11,770 nt of DNA from Larix sibirica (GCA_004151065.3 NWUY0300051710.1:6650-18419), one strand, 5' to 3'; shown: positions 1 to 7,763, counted from the stretch's first letter. Notes: generated by a model from the sequence alone, not told the origin. Numbers and translations are program-made.

Positions 1-1910
1 GGGAAACTTCAGGGATCAAGGCACTAAGTTAACATGGGACTCATGATGATGAGATTTAGGTGTAACAAGACCACTATTGGTTGGAAAGTTTATATCTTAG
101 CACTTCAACTCAAAGCACAACTCGATTACCTTGGAGTGACTCACAAGTTTCTCTTGTTTCCCTTCCTTGAGACCTTTTCCCTTAACCACAATCAATTGAA
201 TGAATGGTTGAATTATTGTGAGGGTATACTAGGGCTTTATGCACTATTCACTAAGTTACCAATCTACTAGTGAGGTTTATTTAGGCATCATATTGCTAGA
301 TTTCACCGTAAACATAACATTTTAGTCATTCCTCTCATGTGAGGGTTTGAAGAATATGTTATGAGATTTTCCTTGGCCAACTCCTTTCAAGGATGCATAA
401 GTTCAAATGAATCCCAACGCTTGGAAAGGTCATTCAAATTCCAATTCATTATTACCTTTCTTATCAATGATAGGTTCTTCCGTTGGGGTGCTTCCCTCAG
501 AGGGTCTCTAGAGAGAATAGCCCAAATATTTGCTTAGGTTCCATACTCTTTTGTAGGGCTTCTTTTTCTATTGAATCTTTACTTTTCCCCTTTCCTCTTA
601 AACATTTATATCATATGAACATCGAGTATCAATGTCCTTTTCCATGGGCTCCTCTTTTGGTTCCAACTCAAGAACCTTAAAACTATTTTTCACTATTATG
701 TTGAAGATTTTATATTTTTCAAGTTGTGGATATGGTTACATGGTACTTCTCTTTTTACTTGGAGGACTTTAAAATTTTTGGAATTTATCCTTATTTTCCT
801 CAAAGAGGGAAGGAGCCTATTTCAAACAATCCTTAGCCAAATGGATGTATTCACAACATACCTTGCATTTAAAGACTTGTTGCAGTTGAAATCTAGGCAA
901 TGCACACTCCTATTTCACATTCAAGCCATCTCGAAGCCCTTTATTGAAATACAAAATGTGTTTTCTCATGTTGTTTAGTGATGGGTCACTTGGACTTGGA
1001 TAACGACAACAACATATGGGATTATCCCTGCATGAATATTTGATCTATTGTTGAAATAAAATTACCAAGATTGTTTGTTGGCTTTATGATTTTTTTCAAT
1101 CATCTCAACATTGAGTTTACCACTTGTGTAGTTGGTGTATCCCTTCCATATTACTTGGAACATTTCCCTCTAAGAAAGAAAAATTCCATGATACATTGAA
1201 TTCCAAGCAATTTTTTTGAATAGAAGTCTTACATTTGTAAACAAGGATATTTTTAAATATCTTAAGAGTGATAAAATATTCATCTAGTTGGAGAAACGTT
1301 AATATGTGATAACTTGCACATGTATATCTTTGTCTAGTGTACGGAATTGTCAATGGAGATTAAGCACTTATGTTTATTGATTGACTATTAGGGTAGGATG
1401 CAACATACCTTCATACATATAAATGAAAGTAGGGTTTCTTGGTTTAAATGTGAATCATGTTAGAGCATATTTACCTACCCTAATTAGCATTATTGTCTCA
1501 CCTAGGTACCATAGAGGTTGGTCTCATGATCCTATTTGTCCAATTTTGACTCAAATTGACCAAGTGAGCCACTGGAGCGCTCCATCCCAAGGTTCAAGGG
1601 AGTAAACTGCTATTTTTTGCATGTGTGAGTGATTTTATGTCTATTTTTGGCATGTGAGGATACATTCCTCAAACTAGAGATTTTCCCTTGATTCTAGGGG
1701 CATACTTTCATGTTTGACATCCTGAAGCAATTCTAGGAACTTAACTCCACTAATCAGGGACATATAGTACCCTCCTTTACTATTTTGATTAGATAGTGCC
1801 CTCCTTTACTATTCTAAGTAGATTCCTCTCATGCATGATTTATGCATCGATTAGATCACTGCTTGTGGGTAACTGAGCCTCCACTTGGCTTCTGGGGTTA
1901 GTGATGCGAC
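1..1910. other. AT-rich intergenic DNA, no recognisable gene
   Basis: Only short open frames (at most about 85 codons) occur here on either strand. None shows a domain, motif or composition that I recognise, and stops are dense in all frames. The stretch is AT-rich with many short T-runs, like decayed repeat DNA. The one clear local structure is a 29-bp tandem duplication at 1764-1821. The segment may hold older transposon relics that cannot be recognised without a repeat library. I see no tRNA, no rRNA and no convincing promoter. Confidence 0.6.
1764..1821. repeat. 29-bp tandem duplication, two copies
   Basis: Copies at 1764-1792 and 1793-1821 match at about 25 of 29 positions; both carry the core CCCTCCTTTACTATT. 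The copies have diverged slightly, so the duplication is not recent. It lies about 90 bp upstream of the proposed copia LTR and has no evident function. Confidence 0.75.
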
Positions 1911-2251
1911 TGTTAACTCATATTTGAGAGATTGTATGGCTAACTAAGGGCATATGAGCTCTGATTTAAGCCTAACGAGGTCCTCATGCATTCCTAGACA
2001 ATTCAAATTTCCTCCTTGAGTAATTTGAATTGCTATATGTAAAATAATTATTCATTCTTTCATTATTGACTCATATTTATGTGTATTATTTGCTCCAAGA
2101 TTTTTTCCCTCTATACTATCTTTATTTTTCCTTGGTAGAATTACTCATAGTGTTTGTTTTCATTAGGTTTCTAGATCTAGTTTGTGATCTCTTATAGTGA
2201 TCACAATATTTTACATGGAACATAGCCATAGGAGTGATAACTCATTTTACA
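1911..2251 (+). repeat. 5' LTR of the copia relic
   Basis: The segment begins TGTTAACTCA and ends TTTTACA, giving the usual TG...CA ends with a short TGT/ACA inverted terminus. It is followed at once by a primer-binding site. Its 341 bp is a normal size for a small copia LTR. The start is chosen as the best TG upstream of the primer site and is not proven, because no second LTR copy exists in the window for comparison. The LTR contains an 11-bp-stem inverted repeat (1999-2032) and pyrimidine-rich tracts. The last 44 bp overlap a tandem duplication that includes the LTR end. Confidence 0.55.
1999..2032. repeat. Perfect inverted repeat inside the LTR
   Basis: CAATTCAAATT at 1999-2009 is the exact reverse complement of AATTTGAATTG at 2022-2032, with a 12-nt spacer. 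It could form an 11-bp stem-loop in DNA or in the LTR transcript. Any regulatory role is unknown. Confidence 0.8.
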
Positions 2252-2280
2252 TGGTATTGGAGCCATAAGAGCGCTAGCTC
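2208..2280 (+). repeat. 36-bp duplication of the LTR end and primer-site region
   Basis: Two imperfect copies, 2208-2243 and 2244-2280, both begin ATTTTACATGG and both contain a variant of AGCCATA(A/G)GAG. The second copy carries the better primer-binding site; the first has a degenerate version (TGGAACATAGCC). The junction between LTR and internal region therefore appears to have been duplicated. Confidence 0.7.
2252..2264 (+). promoter_or_regulatory. Primer-binding site (initiator Met tRNA type)
   Basis: TGGTATTGGAGCC differs at two positions from TGGTATCAGAGCC, the site seen directly after the 5' LTR of many plant copia elements and complementary to the 3' end of initiator methionine tRNA. 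It follows immediately after the LTR terminal CA. It would prime minus-strand DNA synthesis in a live element. Confidence 0.65.
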
Positions 2281-2453
2281 TATATAGATAACCTTGGAGC
2301 TAGATAGAATATAGGAAGCAACATACGTTTTTTGCAAGAAGAAGACACATTAGAGGGCCACAACATATCAAATGGATTAGCCTTAGTGTGTGATTCTTAC
2401 TCCAGTCAAAGACCAATCTTATCTTGAAGAGTAAGGGTCTTTATAGGATTACA

Positions 2454-2750
2454 ATGGGAATAGAAACTGAACCCAATTCTGAAGTGGAGAAAGAAAAATG
2501 GTTTAATAGAATGGATGAAGAATATCTCATGGATAGTGAAGAATCTGCCACTAAAGTTTGGACTAGGTTGGATAGACTCTTTGGATAGCATGATGAGATC
2601 AAAGGACATCATCTGGAGAATGAGCTCAACAATTTGAGCCCAAGAACTATCCAATATTTCTCCATAGATTTGATTCATGCGCTTCCATCTTAATGGGAGA
2701 TGATGCATCGGTTCAAATTAACTATTCAACTAAGGGATATGATGCACTAG
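2454..2750 (+). pseudogene. copia gag (capsid) relic
   Basis: Gag packages the element RNA into cytoplasmic virus-like particles. The frame from the ATG at 2454 contains KVWTRLDRLFG, then LENELNNLSPRTIQ and LIHALPS, matching the copia gag pattern (L..LF, LENEL.SL.P..F.TI..F, LP..W). Internal stops follow LFG (TAG), LPS (TAA) and MMH (TAG at 2748-2750), so no complete protein is possible. It lies about 200 bp after the primer-binding site, the normal spacing. The downstream zinc knuckle and protease are missing. Recognition rests on a short conserved block, but the context agrees. Confidence 0.65.
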
Positions 2751-2897
2751 TTCTTATCCACCAAGTTCAATTGAGGGAGAGATTGCTACAGATCAAGTTC
2801 TTATTGCTGAAGATCTCCTTGATGCATATTCTTCAATTACCTTAGTTAACATTTTAGTTTTGCATGTAAAAGTTGTTGACATTGATGAACATGTTGT
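2751..2897 (+). other. Degenerate copia internal sequence
   Basis: This piece joins the gag relic to the late pol relic. The frame beginning near 2760 is open for a while and is rich in Asp, Glu, Ile and Val, like the acidic spacer between integrase and RT in copia polyproteins. No motif is specific enough to name it. The main internal deletion must fall in or near it. Confidence 0.35.
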
Positions 2898-3276
2898 TGT
2901 AGATTCAACAACCAAACCACTTTGGGATCAACAACAACCAAACCACTTTGGGATCAACATACTCTTCATGTAATAGATGATCTAGTTGGCTATCCAATAG
3001 ACTCAGCGTGGATCCACTCACAATTTCATAATGCTTCTCATGCACTCATTACCTCAGATCCCTTGATTCCCATTGACATCTACATGGTTAGTACAAGAGA
3101 TCCATAGTCTTTCTCAAAAGCAGTAGGAAATCCATACTTGAACACTACCATGAAGGAGGAGTATCAATATTTGATGAAGAACCAACCTTGGTAGCCATAT
3201 CCCCTACTCCTTGGGAGGATACTTTCATGAAGAAAGTGGAAGTATTGATCAAAGTTGGAAGTGATAGTTCTAAACC
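2898..3276 (+). pseudogene. copia pol relic: integrase/RT spacer and start of reverse transcriptase
   Basis: The frame after the 26-bp repeat reads through HSQFHNASHALITSDPLIP. After a stop at 3105-3107 it continues with SFSKAVGNPYLNTTMKEEYQ and LMKNQPW, the conserved entry to the copia RVT_2 domain (pattern: P.(S/T)F.EA....W..AM..E...L..N.TW.LV). Degenerate traces of the next block (GRKL...W.YK.K..SDGS.) follow to about 3276, with stops and a frame change. The catalytic core of the RT, including YVDD, is absent. One stop follows Asp-Pro where Gln is usual, consistent with CAG to TAG. Confidence 0.65.
2906..2957 (+). repeat. 26-bp perfect tandem duplication
   Basis: Copies at 2906-2931 and 2932-2957 are identical and start CAACAACCAAACCAC. 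Twenty-six is not a multiple of three, so the duplication changes the reading frame of the copia pol relic around it. The identity suggests that it is younger than most of the decay nearby. Confidence 0.9.
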
Positions 3277-3284
3277 TGTTTAAG

Positions 3285-3480
3285 TGTAACAATGCATACA
3301 ATTTTTAAGCAAAACAAAAAGTAAACAATGACATTCACATACAGTACACATAAATTTACCTTGGAAACCCTGAAGGGAAAAATCAGCTTAACTTAGAGCT
3401 TCATCGCTCTCTTTGTTTCTTTTCATTGTATTAATTCATACATTTACAATACAATATATAGATATTCACCAACCTTCGAA
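3285..3480 (-). repeat. Possible 3' part of a copia-type LTR, minus strand
   Basis: Read on the minus strand, this piece has a TATA-like CTATATATTG, an A-rich stretch (AATTAATACAATG), a run of GATTTTTCCCTTCAGGG then GTTTCCAAGGTAAATTTATG, and ends TTGTTACA. That succession resembles the R/U5 portion of plant copia LTRs. No matching partner LTR, primer site or polypurine tract is visible. It could equally be unrelated 3' sequence of the ORF1 pseudogene next to it. Confidence 0.25.
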
Positions 3481-4243
3481 ACCCTAATTTTGAGGACTCA
3501 AAGGGTTGAGGTAATCCTCAATCTTCCCTTTCTTTCCTTTTTTTTATTTCTATCCACTCCTTGAGATTTGGATTGATCACATATATCTGTAATGTGTCAT
3601 ATATTTGGGCCTATTTGTTATTTGAGTCAAAGCTATTTGTTTCATGATTTCTCTTCATTCCACCTGCTGAAACATCCATCGGTACCAATACTCTAGGTTG
3701 AGAGGGAGTCACAAGTTGGGAAAGCTCCAATGACTGGTTTCCTTACTTTGTTATTATTGTTTCTGTTATTTCTTTTCCTTTTGATTCTGCTTCCCCCTTT
3801 TTGAAAAGGGAAAATCAAAAGGGACCCAAGATTTGATTTAGGACACTTCCCTTTTTTATTTTTTTTCAGTTGTTTTCTTGCTCGGGGATAGGCAACCTGT
3901 AAGTGACCAGTTTGGTGACAAACACAACATATGATGGTAGTATTTTCATAATCCAAACTTTGAGAACGTTGGAAATTCTCAAGCTGCAATAAGATTTTGT
4001 CTATAAGCCCTTTGTTGAGATCCACATCCACACAGATTCGTGCAAAAGTGAAGAGTCCATGTTGCATGCGAACATTATCCTACTTAATGAATATTCCTAA
4101 AGGATTTAAAATGTCTTCTAGAACTGTGTGATTCCAAAATGGATGGGGGAGATTCGGAAGTTGAACCCAAACTGGCATTTTGGACACAACCATGGAGAAT
4201 GGATCGAATTTTTGGAACCAAGGGGTGATAAAAATCCCAACCC

Positions 4244-4342
4244 TTCCCCATAACCACAGTCATTCTTCAAAAAAGTGCTTCCCCATAACCACAGTCCTTC
4301 AAAAAAGTGCTTCCCCATAACCACAATCCTTCAAAAAAGTGC
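4244..4342 (-). repeat. 32-bp tandem repeat, three copies, inside the DUF4283 region
   Basis: Units at 4244-4278 (35 bp, with a 3-bp insertion), 4279-4310 and 4311-4342 begin TTCCCCATAACCACA on the plus strand and end CAAAAAAGTGC; units 2 and 3 differ at one base. On the minus strand each unit encodes part of HFFEGLWLWG, a conserved DUF4283 segment normally present once. The 32-bp period shifts the frame at every copy, so the expansion itself breaks the ORF. The near identity points to a fairly recent local amplification. Confidence 0.9.
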
Positions 4343-4686
4343 TTATAATATTCCTGGGTGAAGAACTAGACCATAAAAAAACCCTTTAAACATAAATAAT
4401 AGTCACAGTTCTTAGTACAATTAGTGTGTATCCAATGATCCAGCTCCTTCGTGTGTGGCCAGAATAGCTGAACATATTTGCAAGTGTGTAGAAGTTTGTT
4501 TACCTCAGTGTTTTTGATTTCCATCTTAAGTAATTCATCTGCCTTGTCAATAGTATATGGGCTTGGACCTTGTGCAGTAGTAGAAGGCGTCTTTGTGTTC
4601 ATGATCTCCTTAAAAAGGCCTAGTTTGGATGTTGTGTGCTTGCAGGAAAAATATTTTGGAGTTGGTTGTGTTCTAGAACCAACGAT

Positions 4687-4913
4687 CCCCCCTCTCAGCC
4701 GCAGAATAAAAAATATGGTTGAATCCTTGGAGATATTATAGTCACCAAAATATTTTTGATCCTATATTTGTTTTCCTCATAGATATGCCACTGGAAGACT
4801 TCCAAAAACCCGAGTTTGTCCCAAAGCATCTGTTTGAGTTCTATTATTTTATCCATAGCACTAGTTAGGAAGCCAATGGATTTCCCGTCAATATTTTTAA
4901 TAAAAAATTGGAA
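4687..4913 (-). other. Ubiquitin-like domain at the N-terminus of the antisense ORF1
   Basis: Translation on the minus strand gives FQFFIKNIDGKSIGFL near the start, the block IIELKQMLWDKLG, then after a one-base loss GKQI, DYNISKDST and the end ILRLRGG. Laid against ubiquitin these fall at the expected positions (MQIFVK..., TGK, DNVK...DKEG, GKQLEDG, DYNIQKEST, LRLRGG), with roughly 40% identical residues by eye. The span is 227 nt, one short of 76 codons. Positions equivalent to Lys6, 11, 27, 33, 48 and 63 are Lys; the Lys29 position is Met. Two stops lie next to GKQI (TGA and TAG). After Gly-Gly the frame continues directly (IVGSRTQPT...) into the ORF1 linker. A host ubiquitin gene would not continue into DUF4283. 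Confidence 0.85.
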
Positions 4914-4982
4914 TCTCTGTCTATCTTCTCATAAGAAGTTGCACTTGATATCTCCCCTTTTGTCATAAACAGTCGAATCCAT

Positions 4983-5366
4983 TAAGAATCTTGATGGCGG
5001 TGGTGCAAGAGGAAATCTAACCAAAAGAGGTTGTCAATCTAACCACTGCACCCCACAAAAATCCAAGTCTCACCTCGCAGGTTCCATATCCGTGGGACTG
5101 ACATTTGATAATATGAGAAGAAGGCGGGGAGTGAAATATTTGGAGGATTAGGGTTTATGGGCATCAGGATGATGTTCTGGTTTCTTCTTAGCGACAGGTC
5201 TGGCGGCAGCCTGCTGCTGTCAGTCAAACTGCATGGAAGTTGAGGTGCTACGAACCCATGGTTTCACGGATATTAACCCGGGTTGGAAGTATTTCTTCAC
5301 GGTTTTTTATTTTACTTATTTTTCTCATCTCCGTGTGGGTTTTACTTCTCCTTTTTTACCTTGAAG
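4983..5366. promoter_or_regulatory. Spacer between two divergent ORF1 genes; probable LINE 5' UTR sequence
   Basis: This 384-bp piece separates the antisense ORF1 start (4982, minus) from the plus-strand LINE ORF1 start (5367). From about 5040 it is clearly richer in G and C than the DNA before it, as expected for a LINE 5' UTR that carries its own internal promoter. It has AACCCTAATCC on the minus strand (about 5144-5156), like the AAACCCTAA element common in plant 5' leaders, and a pyrimidine-rich run (5320-5360) just before the plus-strand ATG. Which of the two elements each part belongs to, and the exact 5' end of the plus-strand LINE, cannot be decided here. Confidence 0.4.
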
Positions 5367-7363
5367 ATGGATTTTCTTGATGAATTGGACTATGGCAGTG
5401 ACCATCTGGGACCTAGAGACATCTGGGCATCGCCACCTGTCGATCTTCGAGATGTGGAGAGTGCTTGGTCCTCCGGTGTGGGTGTTGGTGCACATACGCT
5501 ATCCTTTGGCTTTGGACAAAACCATTCATTTCCGGTTTTGGATGGGGGTTTGAATAGTTTTGTTTCTTCTGGAAGGGTTTTTGAGACATATTATTCTCTG
5601 GATAGGTTTGGGGTTCTGGTTACCGGGGAACTGGGAGGTAATGTTTGGGGATCTACGGTTGCACAACCCTTTATCACTACAGCGTCTCCTTTGGCGGGGT
5701 TCTGCATTTCCCCGGATTTTCTGACTGATTTTGAGGATGGACAGGATTTTGTTTATGCTTATGGTTTGGAGGGGTCGGCTGGATGTGGGCGAGGCTCGAT
5801 GGAGTGTTCTAGTAAGGGTTTTATCCCCTTGGATGAGCAGGGTTTTATTGCTAGCGGTTTGGGAATTGACGAACTGAGGGGTTTTCCTAGTCCACACGTT
5901 GATAGGGTTCGAACATCAGACTCTCGACTGGACGGGGTAGAGGAGGTCGGGGAGGTTTTCTCACAGAAGAAACCTCGTCGGAAGTGGTTGAAAAATACTG
6001 GGAAGGATCCAAATTACTCACTGGGAGAAGATATTGGCTTTCAAAAGATTCTGATGATGGTTAGAACTATGCTGGTGGGTAGGGTTTATGGACGAACGGT
6101 GGCTCTAAAGACTGTCATTAATTGGGTGAATAGGTCGTGGACGGGCCATTTGGGTTATGCTCTGGAGGTGGTGGCTCTTTCAGGTGGTTGGTATGCATTT
6201 CATTTCACACAGGATGTTCATGCTTTATGGGTACTTGGTCGGAATTGGAACTTGGTGAATGTTCCACTTTTACTAAAGCCAAGGATCCTTTGTTTGATGC
6301 TAGCAGGGAGAAGATGGATACTATTCCATTATGGGTTAGGCTTCTGGGTCTTCCTTTACATTATTGGTCGGCGGATCATTTCGGGAACATTGGAAACATC
6401 TTGGGGACTTATCTGGGTGTTGATTTCTCCTTTATTGAAACAAAGTACCGTAAGGTAGCTCGGATTTTGGTCAACATTAATGTTAGAGATGGATTGGCGG
6501 ATGGTATGGATCTCCGTTGGGGCCCTTATATTTTCCCACAAACTCTGGACTATGAAAATGTTCTTTTCCACTGCAGGCGGTGCCACGAATATGGACACCC
6601 GGCTGTTGATTGCAATATTCCTTTGCGCGTGAGGAACGGTGCGAACTCTCAGAGGGAGGAATGGGTGGAGCATTGCTTTGATGCGCCAGATACTACTCCA
6701 CAGGTGTCTCCTTTGAGAAATGAGACAATTGTTCCGGATTCTACTTTGGTTGGGGATAATCCTATAATGGTTACTTCTGATGGTGCTGCTGATGGGATTC
6801 CTGTGGAGGAAAGTGGACACTCCATGTCCTGTGAGGATGCGGCTCGTGTGGAAGCTCCGAACACCCTTCTCTGACTGGCCGTTCGGACCTCTGGTAATAC
6901 TCTGCCTTCTCGACCCACGTCCATAAATTTCTTTTTGAACAATTTTACATTTCCTGGTTCTGATTGGGTGGAGGGTTTGAGAAATATCCATATTTCCTCT
7001 CATTTGTTGTTCCCCCCTGTCCTTGGTGGCTGCTCCACTAGGGCGGTTGTAACCCCTGTTTCTCCTCTCTTAGAGGAGGCCATCCCCCCGGACATTACCG
7101 GTCCCCACCATTCTGATTCCCCCTTGGCCACTTCTTCGTCCCCTACTAGATCCTATGACTCTGGTTACTTTTTGCGTTCGTCGGTAAATAAATCCTCTGG
7201 TGGGCTTGGGAAAGGTAAGGTCAGAGTGGCTAAGGGCAGGGGACGACAGTATTTTATTTCTAAGGCAAAGTCCAGAGCATGCTCGGACCTTCTTGAAGGG
7301 AAACAACAATCCATTGAACGGGCACTTAGAGCTATGCGGGCCCAGATGAAAGGGCTTTCATGA
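5367..7363 (+). pseudogene. LINE ORF1: DUF4283 and CCHC zinc-knuckle RNA-binding protein, broken
   Basis: ORF1 protein binds LINE RNA and acts as a chaperone in the ribonucleoprotein. The ATG at 5367 (MDFLDELDYGSD) is preferred over 5283 because the latter begins with an odd hydrophobic run in the presumed leader. Residues 1 to about 200 are acidic/Gly-rich and match nothing I know. DUF4283 spans about 220-345 (INWVNRSW, WYAFHF, IPLWVRLLGLPLHYW). The zinc knuckle CRRCHEYGHPAVDC has all four ligands at 6572, 6581, 6596 and 6611. A one-base loss near 6281 moves the frame (after LLLKP). A TGA at 6872-6874 interrupts it, probably from CGA. The C-terminal part (6935-7363) is basic (KGKVRVAKGRGR). 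The total would be about 665 residues. The natural stop TGA at 7361-7363 overlaps the ORF2 ATG. Confidence 0.85.
7360..7363 (+). other. ATGA overlap of ORF1 stop and ORF2 start
   Basis: The ORF1 frame ends TCA-TGA and the ORF2 frame begins ATG-AAG-ATT, sharing ATGA. ORF2 starts MKIMSLNC, the standard N-terminus of the plant LINE endonuclease, so this ATG is the natural start. Such overlaps suit translation of ORF2 by termination-reinitiation after ORF1, as shown for some insect LINEs with stop-start overlaps. Confidence 0.75.
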
Positions 7364-7763
7364 AGATTATGTCTTTAAACTGTTAGGGTCTCGCTGGTCC
7401 CTTCAAAAGATCAGCATTGCGGCGGGTGCTTGAGAGAGAGCACCCAGACATTCTTTTGCTACAGGAAACTTTGGGTGCTAGTGTTGAGGTTATTTCTAAG
7501 TTGAAATGTTGGTTCCTGGGCTGGAATTTTGAAGCTTCGGATGCTCAGGGACGGTCGGGTGGTATAGCGTTGGGTTGGAAGGAGGGATGTATCAGGGTTA
7601 CAAACACTTGGGGGATGGAGTCTGTATCGGGGATGACTTTTACCACTCTTGATTTTGATCAGGAGTTTACTGTTTTAAACATTTATGGGCCTTATTGTAA
7701 TCGTATCCCCTTCTGGGATTCTCTGCTTAGTAAGAACATGGTCAAAGGTGACTATGTGATATT

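Larger units (their letters stand above)
1911..3284 (+). mobile_element. Ty1/copia LTR retrotransposon, internally deleted relic
   Basis: In order, the sequence shows a TG...CA-bounded 5' LTR, a primer-binding site resembling the plant copia site complementary to initiator Met tRNA, a gag-like segment, and then a jump to the region just before and at the start of the copia reverse transcriptase (RVT_2). A complete copia element is about 4.5-6 kb inside its LTRs. Here only about 1 kb remains: protease, most of integrase, most of RT, RNase H and the 3' LTR are absent. All coding parts carry stops. Homology stops near 3276, and a different, minus-strand-oriented sequence starts at 3285. The family is well supported by the gag and RT motifs; the exact ends are inferred. 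Confidence 0.7.
3518..4982 (-). pseudogene. Ubiquitin-like / DUF4283 / CCHC zinc-knuckle ORF1 pseudogene (LINE type)
   Basis: The proposed start is the minus-strand ATG at 4982. The frame runs about 22 codons, then a ubiquitin-like domain (4913-4687). After one frameshift inside that domain, the frame is open from its LRLRGG end through a linker into a DUF4283-type region (WIHTN, then LCLKGFF). The rest of DUF4283 follows past stops and a 32-bp repeat: FIT-PWFQKFDP, MPVWVQLPNLPHPFW, then TFARICVDVDLNKGL. A zinc knuckle (CCVC....H....Y) and a Lys/Arg-rich tail follow to about 3693. After a further frame change a plausible C-terminus (NPNLKEWIEIKKRKERED) ends at the TGA at 3520-3518. ORF1 proteins of plant LINEs bind RNA. 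The last knuckle Cys is Tyr (TGC to TAC). No ORF2 follows. The family is clear; the exact ends are inferred. Confidence 0.8.

Noticed and set aside
724-978. 84-codon plus-strand open frame
   Set aside because: No motif, no supporting context, and a length expected by chance in this much sequence. The same holds for the other open frames in 1-1910.
2184-2204. Small palindrome GTGATC...GATCAC in the LTR as an operator-like site
   Set aside because: Six-base arms are common by chance and nothing else supports a regulatory role.
4687-4913. Host ubiquitin or polyubiquitin pseudogene
   Set aside because: Divergence from ubiquitin is large, there is a single unit, and the frame continues from Gly-Gly into a LINE ORF1 domain rather than another ubiquitin unit, a stop or a ribosomal tail.
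4987-5060. Resumption of copia pol after a nested insertion
   Set aside because: A few residues after 4986 (AR..LTKRG.Q) loosely recall the copia ARLVAKGF.Q block, but the next block does not follow. The resemblance is probably chance.
5283-5366. Upstream ATG as the ORF1 start
   Set aside because: It would add 28 residues of Phe/Leu-rich sequence encoded by a pyrimidine-rich stretch typical of a leader. The ATG at 5367 starts a hydrophilic protein and fits better.
6356-7003. Long minus-strand open frame of 215 codons
   Set aside because: It lies opposite ORF1, has no recognisable domain, and is explained by codon composition of the sense strand. The minus frames at 5526-5897 and 6649-6942 are rejected for the same reason.
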